Shown one piece after another: positions 5,505 through 14,039 of a stretch of 16,066 nt of DNA. The notes beneath the pieces were generated by a model. That model saw nothing but the letters and a program-made list of their open reading frames with translations, searched no databases and was not told the DNA's origin. Each line of letters starts with the position of its first letter. The first letter of the stretch is position 1. Where the stretch lies: positions 1-16,066 of the forward strand of contig DATLVC010000189.1 of assembly GCA_035577685.1 (NCBI GenBank), in the 5' to 3' direction. The stretch is from CAIYRG01 sp035577685 (GTDB taxonomy: Bacteria; Pseudomonadota; Alphaproteobacteria; Micropepsales; Micropepsaceae). Both the position numbers and the translations under genes were made by a program.

Positions 5505-6482
5505 TTACACCGAAACCGTGTGCAGCGTGATCACATGGATGCGGGCGCTGGTGGGCGTGTAGGCGCCATTGGTCACCAGATAGGCATAGATGTTCGTGCC
5601 GGAGAGTTTGATCTGCTTGTTGATATTGTCGGTTTGCACATACAGCGTGCTGCCGAGATCGACCGGCGTGCCAAGATCGATATAACCCAGGAAAGATGCC
5701 CGATCGCCGGATGGCAGATCGAACGCGCCATTGTCGCCCGTCGCGCTCGGCGGCGTGACGTTATAAAGATAGAGCCGATACGACGTTTCCCCGCTGATGA
5801 CCGCGGATGAATCGATTTCCAGCGACGCACTGGTGATCATCACCTCGCCGCCGTTCGGTCCCACTGACGCGAAAGTCAGCGCCGCCGTCGAGCCTGTGGC
5901 TGCGCCCAAAACGTCGTTAGCTGCGTAGGCGTTCGTGTCCGCGGTGCGCGTCAGAGTGACGGCCGCGCTATATCCGCTGGAACTCAGCGTCGTGGTGACG
6001 GCGCCGCTGTCCACAACGACGTGGCCGATGACATTGGAGCTGGTACCGAGAACAAGCGTCCCGGCGATCCATTGCTTGATCAGTCCACGGAGATATTGCT
6101 GAATGGTGCCGTTGGCATCGGTGATGACAGGCGTACCGCTCGTCGCACCCAGCGTAGCCACGGCGGGGTCGTCGGACGCCAGGGTCACACGCTCGGCTGC
6201 GGCGGCGGTTCCCGCCCCGTAGACCGGGGTTCCCACGGCCGTAATCAGCGTGCTCAGGCGCTGGGCAATTCTTTGCAACCGTCCGTTCACACCCGACGAC
6301 GCCGTGTCGGACACGGGCGCGGTTTCCGTCAGCGCTCCGAGCTTCGCTCCAAGAGCAAGATCCGATCCGTCGGATTCGTTCAGGGCAACTCGTTCCAGGT
6401 CTTTGGTCTTCGCGTCTTCCGTGAATGCATAGGTCGGAACGCGTTGCGAACCGCCGGGAACCGAAACATCCGAAGTGGTCAT
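5505..6482 (-). CDS. Virion/tail-fibre-type protein of unknown function
   Basis: 325 residues, no signal peptide. After a polar N-terminus there is a short amphipathic helix (about 65-83: VNGRLQRIAQRLSTLITAV) that could oligomerise, then a hydrophilic hinge, then a long beta-rich part from about 140 with many Thr/Ser/Val strands and the closing SARIHVITLHTVSV. The helix followed by a beta-domain is common in phage baseplate or fibre proteins. It follows the 134-residue protein gene by 15 nt and precedes the SGNH-like gene by 4 nt on the same strand. I do not recognise a specific family. The residue composition (very few Lys and Cys) fits an extracellular structural protein. Confidence 0.6.
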   Translation of the reverse strand: MTTSDVSVPGGSQRVPTYAFTEDAKTKDLERVALNESDGSDLALGAKLGALTETAPVSDTASSGVNGRLQRIAQRLSTLITAVGTPVYGAGTAAAAERVTLASDDPAVATLGATSGTPVITDANGTIQQYLRGLIKQWIAGTLVLGTSSNVIGHVVVDSGAVTTTLSSSGYSAAVTLTRTADTNAYAANDVLGAATGSTAALTFASVGPNGGEVMITSASLEIDSSAVISGETSYRLYLYNVTPPSATGDNGAFDLPSGDRASFLGYIDLGTPVDLGSTLYVQTDNINKQIKLSGTNIYAYLVTNGAYTPTSARIHVITLHTVSV

Positions 6483-6497
6483 TGTCTCTTGTCCTGT

Positions 6498-6902
6498 TCA
6501 GTTTGCCGAAGTGATGGTGAGCGAAATCACCGAGAGAACCTCACCTGCGCTGATCGCCGTGCGGCTGATGACGCAATCGGTGCCTGCTGGGCCGACCGTG
6601 CCGTCGACCGCCGCGGTGCCGTCAGCCTTGCAGAGGCGGAACCAGGAGGCGGTTCCTGCGGCGTTGGCCGTTGCAGCGGAAATTGCGTTGGCCGTCAGAA
6701 CACCGCCCGATGCCGCGCCGGCAAATGCGGTTGCGTTGCAGGTGAACTCCACAAGCTTCACCTGCGATGTCACGGCCGCGTCGGGGCTAGCGGGCTGCGT
6801 GCCGTCGTAAATGCGAAGCAGACCGGAAGCGCCCACTTTGGACGTGATCTGATCGAGCCGCGCATTTTTCAGCGCAGCGGAATATTTGACATTGTGGGCC
6901 AT
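6498..6902 (-). CDS. Small phage structural protein of unknown function
   Basis: 134 residues. The N-terminal MAHNVKYSAALKNARLDQIT is followed by a beta-rich body with the segments SGLLRIYDGTQPASPD and FTCNATAFAGAASGG, and ends GEVLSVISLTITSAN. I recognise this layout from hypothetical proteins near phage tail fibre genes; it probably forms a small beta-sandwich. The ATG at 6902 has a good Shine-Dalgarno sequence (CGGAG, 7 nt upstream). It lies 20 nt after the DUF2793 gene and 15 nt before the 325-residue protein, inside the adhesion module. No enzymatic motif is visible, so a structural or receptor-related role is inferred from position only. Confidence 0.6.
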   Translation of the reverse strand: MAHNVKYSAALKNARLDQITSKVGASGLLRIYDGTQPASPDAAVTSQVKLVEFTCNATAFAGAASGGVLTANAISAATANAAGTASWFRLCKADGTAAVDGTVGPAGTDCVISRTAISAGEVLSVISLTITSAN

Positions 6903-6922
6903 TCAGAACTCCGTGAGAGCCG

Positions 6923-7567
6923 TCAGCTTACGACGGCGCGATCGGTGACGCGCCGCCAATTGGTGCCGTCGGAGAACGCGATCACCGCGCCGCCGCTTTC
7001 GTTGCTGACATAGAGAATCTGGCCTGCGGGATTTGCACTGGGCAGCCCCGACACCGTGGACGTTCCGACGCGAACGGGCCCTCCGACCGCAAGCGTTGTG
7101 AAGGACGAAGCAAGATCGGCAGCAAGTTGCGCCATGGTGCGATTCGCCCAGGCGCCCGCTTTGCGCTGGACGATGTCGTCATTGGCCGGCGAGAGCTGTG
7201 CGATCGCCTTCAGGTCGCCGTCGAGCGCGTTCTCGAACGTCACCCAGGTGCTGCCATTGTGGACATAAAGCTGATCCTCATCGCGCATATAGGCGATGAA
7301 GCCCTCACGCGGCGGATAGAATTCCCACGCGCCGTCCACATAATGGGCGACATTGTTCTCTTTGCCCGACCAGGCGCCGGTCGCCGTCGCCGCCGGAATG
7401 TAGCGCGCCCCATCCGACGGCGAGCCGGGCGGCGCCATCAGATCCTTGTCTTCGATGGCGAGCAGAACCAGCGCGTCCAGTCTGCGCAAGGATTCATTGA
7501 CGGTGACATGCTTTTGGGCCTGCGCCCCGTCGAGATAGGGGAGCTGGAGATTGGTGGAATCGGACAT
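6923..7567 (-). CDS. DUF2793 phage/GTA tail-associated protein
   Basis: 214 residues. Residues 5-110 match DUF2793: LQLPYLDGAQAQKHVTVNE, LDALVLLAI, GARYIPAATATGAWSGKEN and VAHYVDGAWEFYPPREGF. This domain is usual in proteins encoded next to the GTA tip gene in several alphaproteobacterial orders, and in prophages. The C-terminal part ends with SGGAVIAFSDGTNWRRVTDR, a frequent closing motif of phage tail proteins with the same layout. It begins 9 nt after the stop of the TIM-barrel tip gene with a weak ribosome-binding site (GAGAG). A likely role is in attachment, carrying or being a fibre at the tail tip. The biochemical function is not established. Confidence 0.82.
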   Translation of the reverse strand: MSDSTNLQLPYLDGAQAQKHVTVNESLRRLDALVLLAIEDKDLMAPPGSPSDGARYIPAATATGAWSGKENNVAHYVDGAWEFYPPREGFIAYMRDEDQLYVHNGSTWVTFENALDGDLKAIAQLSPANDDIVQRKAGAWANRTMAQLAADLASSFTTLAVGGPVRVGTSTVSGLPSANPAGQILYVSNESGGAVIAFSDGTNWRRVTDRAVVS

Positions 7568-7576
7568 CGGTTGCTC

Positions 7577-10500
7577 TCAGTAAAACAGGGTGGCTTTGCG
7601 CGCCGCGCCGCGGCCGTAAACAGCGGAGATCTGGTAGACGGCGACCGTCATCGACCATTGCTGGCCGCCGAAATCCGCGGTCTGCTGGGCGAGCGTGTAG
7701 GTTGTTTGCGTTGTCGTGCTGGCAAGCGTGCGCACCACGCTGGAGCCATTGAAAATATCCAGTTCGTAATTTTCCGAATCTTCGCCGAGTGGCACATCCA
7801 TCTGTTCCCAGGAATCGCCGCCGATGCGCGTGCGCCGTTTCCAGGAGATGACGATGTCGCCGGCGACTGTTGGCCAGTGCGCGCGAATCTGCACCGGGCT
7901 CAAGGGCCTCAAGCCCAGGGCCGCGAACTGGCGCTGCTGGGTTTGATAGGTCGCATCGGAGATCGGCTTGCCGTTCGGACCCCAGCGATAGAAAAACGGC
8001 AGCGCGCGGCTGTCGAAGCTCAAATGCACCTGTGGCAGCGCGCGGTCCAGAATGACGACGCGCGCGCCGGCCGCGACCGGATTGCGCATAGCGGACTCCG
8101 TGCCCGCCTGGCCCCGCAGCAGCGTGGTGAGTTTCCATTGGCCGGGGCCGACCAGCGTGGCATCGCTGAACTGCACGATTTCCCATTCGCCGTCGGCATT
8201 CTCGACCGCGAGCGTATTCGCGCCCGCAAGCACGTCGATGTCCGACAGAGACGACAGCGTGCCGCTGTAAAGCGTGATCCAGAGCTGATTGCCCTTATCC
8301 CACCGGCCTGTTGCTCCGGCATAGAAGTCGAAGCGCAGCTCGCCCATGGTCGCCGGGGTGGCAAGCTGGGTGTCAAGTGCATAATTGGCATCGGCGGCAC
8401 TGCGATAAACGAGCACGCTGCCCGGCCAGGGCACGGCATAGCTTGCCACATGCGGCGCGTGGGGCACCTCATCGCCCCGCAACAGCGGGAGAACGAGAAA
8501 CTCGAGCAGCGCCCGCCCGGCCACATTGACTCCTTGAAGCGCAGCCACACCGCGATCCGGCCCATTGACGGTTTCGTAGATCGAGGGATCGGTCATCACC
8601 GCGGTGATGGCACGGGGGCCGGAATCCGCAATTTCGCTGACCCGCAACCGCCGCGCGCGTCCACCCACGGTCAGCGTCAGCTCATCGGCCGGATCGAATG
8701 CGACCCGCGAAGGAGGCAGCGCGAAACTCGCGGCTTCCCGCATCACCCAAGCATCCTGGAGCAGACGCTCGCCTATGCCGATGGCCTGGCCCTGATCGAG
8801 CACAAGCGGCAAGGCCGATTGCGCTACGCGGTTGGAGCTGCCGATCAGACGATGAGCTTCCGCCACGCTGTCGCGGTAATCCGCGGCGGCATCGATATAG
8901 GAAATACGCGACACCGAAGGCAGATCGACATCCTGCGAGCGTTCGAAATTCACGCCCAGGGAATCCTCGTTCTCCGGCAAAGCGAGATCATCTTCGGCCA
9001 ATTCGGCTGACGGCGCTCGCCCACGCGTCAGAAATCGCATGGTACCGGCACTTTCCACCGCATCGAAATGAAAGGCGAGCCCGAGCGGTTCGAGACTATC
9101 GCGCGGGCTCTGAGTCTGATCGATGAGATAACCGGTCGCCAGTCCCGACAGATTGGCGGTATCGAAATCGGTGAACCCGGCCAGCGTGCAGATGTCGCCG
9201 ACCAGATCGGAAAGCAACACCGCACCCAGGCGCCCGTTCAGCCAATGGCCGAGGCGATAATTGGCCGTGTCGCCCCACACATCGTCGCGTGACGGAAAAA
9301 ATGGAAAGGGGCGCGCATCCCAATTCCAGGCATAGATATTCGCCGCATCCACCATGCGCCCGGAATAGACGGTCGAGGCTGGATTGTTGGCCCCATCCGA
9401 CCAATATTTCAGATGCGCCTCGAGAAAGCGGCGCTGAATCAGATCGTCGCGTTCGCCATTGGAGAAATACGGCAGCGCGCTCTCGCTCGACTTGGCGTCG
9501 AAGAAGACATTGGGCTGGTTGGCCCCCTTGTCGACCGCTGGGCAACCCAGCTCCGTGAACCAGATCGGCTTTCCCATTGCGGTCCACGCGGTAGGCGAAC
9601 CGCTTTCCGTTCCGCTCGGCCGGTCGTAATGCGCGTTCGACCACCAGCCCGCCAGATCTTTGCTGCGAAACACCCACGGTTTTGAAGCCGTCCCATCGGT
9701 GATCGTGGTCCGCGTCTGAGCGCGGCGGTCGGAATCGCTTGCGTAATACCAGTCGAAATCTTCGCCACCCGCAATATTGCCCGCGAGATAGATGGGATCA
9801 TGAATGTCAGTCGGACCGTTGACGAAGTCGTAATCGTGATGGGCCGTGCCGTCGCGCCAATCGGCAAGCGGCATATAATTGTCGATTCCCACGAAGTCGA
9901 TATTCGCATCGGACCACAAGGGATCGAGATGGAACAACACCGCGCCTGGCGCATCGCCAGTCTGGTGATTGTTGTATTCCGACCAATCCGCGGCGTATCC
10001 GATCTTCGTGCCGCCGCCGAGGATGCTGCGCACATCGGCCGCCAGAATCTTCAGCGCCTGCACTGCCGGATAGGCGGTGGAAGAATTGCGCACCCGATTG
10101 AGGGCCACAAATTCCGACCCGATCAAGAAAGCATCGACGCCGCCCGCCGCCGCGCACAAATGCGCGTAATGCAGAACCATGCGCCGCCAGCCCCAATCCG
10201 TGCCGCCCGTCCAGCTCACCTGGGTGCCGCTCACGGCAAAGTCGCTTGTGGCAGCGCTGCCGAAGAACGCGTTCACCTGGGTTGCGGCGGCGCTGGTCTT
10301 GTCCGGGCTTCCGCCGACGCCGGGAGCAGGATCGCATGTGATGCGCCCGCGCCAGGGATAGGCGGGCTGGCCCGTGGCTCCGGTGTAAGGATCCGACAAC
10401 GTATTTGTCGACGGCACATCCATGAACAGGAACGGGCAGAACATCACGTGCCAGCCGCGCGCGCGCAAAGCCGCGATCGCCTGAACGACGGATGCGTCCG

Positions 10501-11518
10501 ACGGTGTGCCGCCATAGGCGAGACGGCCGTTGGCCTGCGAGATCGAATGCGCAGCCGCACGCGCAGCCCCGTTCACGTTCCAGGTCTCAGGATAGGTCGT
10601 CTTGTCTGAGACTTCGACGCCGGGCCTTACGGTGCAGTGGTTGGCGCGCAGATCGTCACCGAACCAGCCTACGACAAGCGACACGGCCCCGAGATTGGGC
10701 GCAAGATTTTCGAGATCGTCCAGCGAGGCAACCATGTCGACGACGCCCGCCGAGCCGTGGACGTTTTGCGGCGTGGTGACACCCTTGCCGTCATCGGCAT
10801 TCACGGCGTCCGTCGCATAAACGAATTCGCCTGCGCCAGGAATGAGTGCCACCCCGGCGAGCCGGCTCTCCAGCGAATCGGGATTATCGGCTGACAATGA
10901 GCGGATCAGCTCGAACTGAAGCTGTGGAATGCGATTGCCGAATGCCGCGAGGGGCAAGTCCTCGAACACGATATAGCAGAGGCCCCGATAGGCCGGATTG
11001 TTGCCCGTGCCCTCGATTTCCTCCATCAGCGGGTCCGCGCCCTGATCCTCCGTACCGGGATAGAATCGCGTCACCGCGGTGGAGAGATCGAATAGCTTGC
11101 CGTCGGCCCAGACGCGTCCGAGCTGATGCACTGTGCCTTCCGCAAGCCCGACGGCGAAGGAAATGGAATACAGATAATCGGTCGAAACGACCGTGGTCCC
11201 GCCGCCGCCCTTGCCGCCGCCCGCGGACTGGCTGGTGGTGACGACGGTTTCTTTGAACCGTGTCGCCCAGATGATCTCGCCGGCCACGCGAACGCGGCCA
11301 TAGACAACCGGAATGGACGCGCCCTCCGTCGAGGTTTGAATCGTGGTATCGGAAAGCCGCGGACCTTCGCGATTGACGGTGCGGTGCGATGCGAACAGCG
11401 CGCTGTCGATGCTCGCCCCGGCAATCGTGCCCAGCGCCGAGCCGATGGCGCCGCCAATCGGTCCGCCGATGAACGTGCCGATCGCCTGGCCGGCCGCTTC
11501 AAGAACAAGGGTGGCCAT
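7577..11518 (-). CDS. GTA/phage tail-tip 'megatron' protein with TIM-barrel domain (g15 family)
   Basis: 1313 residues, close to the usual size of the RcGTA g15 family. It has a Gly/Ala-rich N-terminus (GTFIGGPIGGAIGSALG, 14-30), a conserved scaffold (SIPVVYGRVRVAGEIIW, 68-84), a TIM-barrel GTA domain at roughly 275-740, a Phage-tail_3-type region about 800-965 and a beta-rich, fibronectin-like C-terminus about 1195-1313. In the barrel, E469 (IGSEFVALNRV) and E656 (PIWFTELGCP) sit where clan GH-A glycosidases place acid/base and nucleophile, so saccharide cleavage is possible. In RcGTA this protein forms the tail tip and helps DNA delivery. It begins 3 nt after the stop of the NlpC/P60 gene. 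No frameshift or truncation is seen over nearly 4 kb. Confidence 0.93.
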   Translation of the reverse strand: MATLVLEAAGQAIGTFIGGPIGGAIGSALGTIAGASIDSALFASHRTVNREGPRLSDTTIQTSTEGASIPVVYGRVRVAGEIIWATRFKETVVTTSQSAGGGKGGGGTTVVSTDYLYSISFAVGLAEGTVHQLGRVWADGKLFDLSTAVTRFYPGTEDQGADPLMEEIEGTGNNPAYRGLCYIVFEDLPLAAFGNRIPQLQFELIRSLSADNPDSLESRLAGVALIPGAGEFVYATDAVNADDGKGVTTPQNVHGSAGVVDMVASLDDLENLAPNLGAVSLVVGWFGDDLRANHCTVRPGVEVSDKTTYPETWNVNGAARAAAHSISQANGRLAYGGTPSDASVVQAIAALRARGWHVMFCPFLFMDVPSTNTLSDPYTGATGQPAYPWRGRITCDPAPGVGGSPDKTSAAATQVNAFFGSAATSDFAVSGTQVSWTGGTDWGWRRMVLHYAHLCAAAGGVDAFLIGSEFVALNRVRNSSTAYPAVQALKILAADVRSILGGGTKIGYAADWSEYNNHQTGDAPGAVLFHLDPLWSDANIDFVGIDNYMPLADWRDGTAHHDYDFVNGPTDIHDPIYLAGNIAGGEDFDWYYASDSDRRAQTRTTITDGTASKPWVFRSKDLAGWWSNAHYDRPSGTESGSPTAWTAMGKPIWFTELGCPAVDKGANQPNVFFDAKSSESALPYFSNGERDDLIQRRFLEAHLKYWSDGANNPASTVYSGRMVDAANIYAWNWDARPFPFFPSRDDVWGDTANYRLGHWLNGRLGAVLLSDLVGDICTLAGFTDFDTANLSGLATGYLIDQTQSPRDSLEPLGLAFHFDAVESAGTMRFLTRGRAPSAELAEDDLALPENEDSLGVNFERSQDVDLPSVSRISYIDAAADYRDSVAEAHRLIGSSNRVAQSALPLVLDQGQAIGIGERLLQDAWVMREAASFALPPSRVAFDPADELTLTVGGRARRLRVSEIADSGPRAITAVMTDPSIYETVNGPDRGVAALQGVNVAGRALLEFLVLPLLRGDEVPHAPHVASYAVPWPGSVLVYRSAADANYALDTQLATPATMGELRFDFYAGATGRWDKGNQLWITLYSGTLSSLSDIDVLAGANTLAVENADGEWEIVQFSDATLVGPGQWKLTTLLRGQAGTESAMRNPVAAGARVVILDRALPQVHLSFDSRALPFFYRWGPNGKPISDATYQTQQRQFAALGLRPLSPVQIRAHWPTVAGDIVISWKRRTRIGGDSWEQMDVPLGEDSENYELDIFNGSSVVRTLASTTTQTTYTLAQQTADFGGQQWSMTVAVYQISAVYGRGAARKATLFY

Positions 11519-11521
11519 TGG

Positions 11522-11953
11522 TCAGACCCGGAACGCGTAGGCCAGTTTGCGCCGCCAGTTGCGCCCGAATTCCTCTTCGGAGACGCGCTTGTTCTGGCGC
11601 GCGTGAATCAAAGTCGGGACGCCGCCCTGCTCCGCCACGATCCCGCAGTGCTTTGCCGGCCCGCGCGCCGCCATGCGAAACAGCGCGATATCTCCGGGCG
11701 CGATATCGATCCGGTCGATTTCGGCGAAATGGCGCTTCAGCGCCGTGTACAGCGTTTCGTCGCCGGAGGCTTCCGCCCAATCCACTGAATAAGGCGGCGG
11801 CGTTTCGGGCTCGTCGCCCATCAGCTCGCGCCAGACACCGCGCAACAGGCCCAGGCAATCGCACCCCAATCCTTTCAGGCTCGCCTGATGCACATAGGGC
11901 GTGCCGATCCAGCCGCGCGCCGCGGCGATGAGGCTGTCGCGTTCAATTGCCAT
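11522..11953 (-). CDS. NlpC/P60-type tail peptidase (GTA g14 family)
   Basis: 143 residues from the ATG at 11953, chosen because homologues begin near MAIERDSLIAAARGWIGTPY; an ATG at 11968 (MEKAV) is possible. The catalytic cysteine is in GCDCLGLLRG (C33, with C31 also present), the histidine in KHCGIV (H102) and a third polar residue may be H117 in LIHAR. The fold is the small NlpC/P60 cell-wall peptidase that cuts peptidoglycan cross-bridges; in phage and GTA tails it opens the wall during DNA entry. Family members are normally about 140-150 residues, so this is full length. The gene overlaps the hub gene by 11 nt and is followed 3 nt later by the tip protein gene. GDIALF (88-93) is another typical segment. 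Confidence 0.92.
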   Translation of the reverse strand: MAIERDSLIAAARGWIGTPYVHQASLKGLGCDCLGLLRGVWRELMGDEPETPPPYSVDWAEASGDETLYTALKRHFAEIDRIDIAPGDIALFRMAARGPAKHCGIVAEQGGVPTLIHARQNKRVSEEEFGRNWRRKLAYAFRV

Positions 11954-12836
11954 AACGGCTTTTTCCATCCAGCGCGTCGCCGCGTGTGGGATAAGAGAGC
12001 ACCGCATCGTTTCCCGGCATGTAAGGGAATCCACGGAAATTCGCCTGGTTGGCGAATTTCGCCTTGCAGGTCGCGAATTGCTTGTCGCACCCCGCCGTGA
12101 CGGTGAAGCCGTCGCCGGATGTCACCGCTTCGCTCATCGGCTGCCACAATTCGATGGTGACCGCAGACGCGGAAATCGCATGGCGTTTCACTTCCATGGC
12201 ACGGCCAGTATTGGCGCCGCTTGTCCACGCAAGCTTGCCGCCGGAAAACCAAGCCGAGGCGAACGCACCAAGACCGCTGACTTCGAACCGCCGAGCATCG
12301 GTGGTAACGGTCACCGCACCGCTGGCGTGGAAATCCACATCGGTCAAATCTACAGTACAGCGGGCATCGCCGAGATCGGCATCGCAGGAATAGCCAAACG
12401 CTCGGCCCACGGGCTGATTGAGCCGTTGTGCCAGGCCGCGGATTTCCGCTTCGAAACTCAATCTTCCGCGCTTGACCTGACCCAGATTGCCCTTGCGCAT
12501 CAACACGCGCTGTTCGGGAGCGGCCCAGTTCACGCGCCAGATCTCCACCTCGGCACCATCGTAAAGGCCGGCATCGAGAGCCGTTTCGGCAATGGCGTCA
12601 GATGACAGCGCCCCTGTCACCGAAAGATTGTCGACCGCGAGCCCGAGCGAAGATTGAACCTCGCTGGCGGTAAAGCCCGTCGCCGCCTCATAGGTCACGC
12701 CAGCGAAAATTACCGGTGCGTCGTGATCGGTGAAGCCCTGCACCACGCTGTCGCCGCGCGCGATGCGCCAGCACCAGCAAAGCGTCGTTGTGCCGGAATC
12801 GAGATGATCCTGCAGGCCGGCCGGCAGCGTCTTCAT
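11943..12836 (-). CDS. DUF2163 tail hub protein (GTA g13 family)
   Basis: 297 residues. The opening MKTLPAGLQDHLDSGTTTLCWCWRI, then GFTDHDAPVIFAGVTYEAATGF, are the signature of DUF2163/BR0599-type proteins. The second half has four well-spaced cysteines, C151 and C160 (CDADLGDARC) and C250 and C257 (GCDKQFATC). Hub proteins of this class, like lambda gpL, are reported or suspected to hold an iron-sulphur cluster, and these four cysteines are the natural ligands; that is inference here. FRGFPYMPGNDAVL near the end is also conserved. It connects the distal tail ring to the tip. The ATG overlaps the stop of the g12-type gene as ATGA, and the 3' end overlaps the peptidase gene by 11 nt. Confidence 0.93.
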   Translation of the reverse strand: MKTLPAGLQDHLDSGTTTLCWCWRIARGDSVVQGFTDHDAPVIFAGVTYEAATGFTASEVQSSLGLAVDNLSVTGALSSDAIAETALDAGLYDGAEVEIWRVNWAAPEQRVLMRKGNLGQVKRGRLSFEAEIRGLAQRLNQPVGRAFGYSCDADLGDARCTVDLTDVDFHASGAVTVTTDARRFEVSGLGAFASAWFSGGKLAWTSGANTGRAMEVKRHAISASAVTIELWQPMSEAVTSGDGFTVTAGCDKQFATCKAKFANQANFRGFPYMPGNDAVLSYPTRGDALDGKSRYGN

Positions 12837-13459
12837 AGGCGGATCTCGACAATGGGAATGGCCGGAATCTCGCCAGCCTGGAACGATGCGAGATTGACGG
12901 TGAGCGCATCGGTGTCGAAGCGCACGGGCACATCGAATTCAAAACCGGCCGTTACTGCAACCCCACTCCCCGGCGCGGAAACAAATGTGACGATGCCCGT
13001 CGCGGTATCGACGCTCCAGCCGCTCATCTGCTCCACGCCGTTCAGCGCAACACGCACTTTGCCTGCAACGGGCTTCCGAATCGCGCGCGTCCAGCTTCCC
13101 GGACCGGAGGCGTAGACTTTCACCAGCGAAAACTGTGTCGCGGTGCCATTGCCCGTTCCAATGGCCACATCGCTTGGCGTGACGCTCGCGTTCGGGGCGC
13201 AGGATTTGAAATCGGCAAAATCCTTGAAGCGAAATCCATAAACTCGCCCTAAGCGCGCTTCGAAAAAGCCGATCACCGCGTGAATATCGTCGAGCGACTT
13301 CACGCCATATCCGACATCGTAGCGCCGCCGCGAGTTGGCCCACACGGCGTTGCGTTCCTCGAAGCCCGAACCCAGCGTAACGATTTCCGTCTTGCGCCCG
13401 GGTCCCCCGGACGAGCCGAAGGCGATAGCCGTCGGAAAGCGCACCTCATGAAACGCCAT
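12833..13459 (-). CDS. DUF2460 distal tail protein (GTA g12 family)
   Basis: 208 residues from the ATG at 13459, chosen because family members start MAFHEVRFP; the longer frame runs into the tape-measure gene. Diagnostic segments are FHEVRFPTAIAFGSSGGPGR, TLGSGFEERNAVWANSRRRY, DVGYGVKSLDDIHAVIGFFE and GRVYGFRFKDFADF, matching DUF2460/TIGR02217. The C-terminal half, ending VNLASFQAGEIPAIPIVEIRL, is beta-rich. In RcGTA the homologue is the distal tail ring that caps the tube and carries the hub. A ribosome-binding site (AGGAA) is within range. The gene begins 1 nt after the tape-measure stop and ends in an ATGA overlap with the hub gene. Confidence 0.93.
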   Translation of the reverse strand: MAFHEVRFPTAIAFGSSGGPGRKTEIVTLGSGFEERNAVWANSRRRYDVGYGVKSLDDIHAVIGFFEARLGRVYGFRFKDFADFKSCAPNASVTPSDVAIGTGNGTATQFSLVKVYASGPGSWTRAIRKPVAGKVRVALNGVEQMSGWSVDTATGIVTFVSAPGSGVAVTAGFEFDVPVRFDTDALTVNLASFQAGEIPAIPIVEIRL

Positions 13460-13460
13460 T

Positions 13461-14039
13461 TCAGAGATTCCTGGCGCCGCGGGCAAGCGCGCGCGTCAGC
13501 ATCGCCGCCACTTGGGATTCGGATTTGACGAAGCTCTGCGCGTTCGGCGTCTGCACGTTGACAACGATGTTGGGACGGGCGGGCGTCAAGTTCGCATTGG
13601 GCACAATCGCACCATTGCTGGCCGGCATGAACAGTTCCGGCCCGTGCTCGCCCACGAGATAGGCGCTTCCCGGCCCCACCGGCCCGCCAACTGCCAAGCC
13701 GCCTATGGCTTTCCCGATCGAGCTGGCGACCGTATCGATCACGCCTTCGATCGGCTTGATCACCGAGCGCTCGATGGCAATGCGCGCGAGATCGGCAATG
13801 ATCGCATTCACCATATCTCGAAACGACAACTGCCCGGTCTTCGTGGCTTTCAGCACGCTCTTTTCCAGCGCGCTGAACGTATCGTTGAACGCGCCTTTCA
13901 TGCTGTTTGTGGCGGTGCCCACGGTGCCGCTCGCAAACGTGTTCATGTCTCGGCCGGCTTGCGAAAGCGATTGCGACAACGGCGTGAGATTGGCGCCGAT
14001 CTCGACGATCAGGCGATCGGAAAGCATTGCGTCGGCCAT
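13461..14039 (-). CDS. Very short tail tape-measure protein (GTA g11 family)
   Basis: 192 residues. The N-terminal MADAMLSDRLIVEIGANL is followed by a helical region (about 19-105) with LSFRDMVNAIIADLARIAIE, a Gly/Ala membrane-like stretch (about 104-124, SSIGKAIGGLAVGGPVG), and the common tape-measure C-terminal motif AYLVGEHGPELFMPASNGAIVPN. Tape-measure length sets tail length at about 1.5 Angstrom per residue, so this predicts a tail near 29 nm. Ordinary siphophage tape measures are several hundred to over a thousand residues; GTA versions are around 200. It starts at the ATG directly after the TAA of g10.1. Nothing suggests truncation, since both ends are conserved. Confidence 0.88.
   Translation of the reverse strand: MADAMLSDRLIVEIGANLTPLSQSLSQAGRDMNTFASGTVGTATNSMKGAFNDTFSALEKSVLKATKTGQLSFRDMVNAIIADLARIAIERSVIKPIEGVIDTVASSIGKAIGGLAVGGPVGPGSAYLVGEHGPELFMPASNGAIVPNANLTPARPNIVVNVQTPNAQSFVKSESQVAAMLTRALARGARNL

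Noticed and set aside
7127..9010. 627-residue plus-strand open frame opposite the tip protein gene
   Set aside because: It is antisense to well-supported coding sequence (DUF2793 and the TIM-barrel protein), is rich in Arg, His and Gly as expected of a high-GC shadow frame, and shows no recognisable domain.
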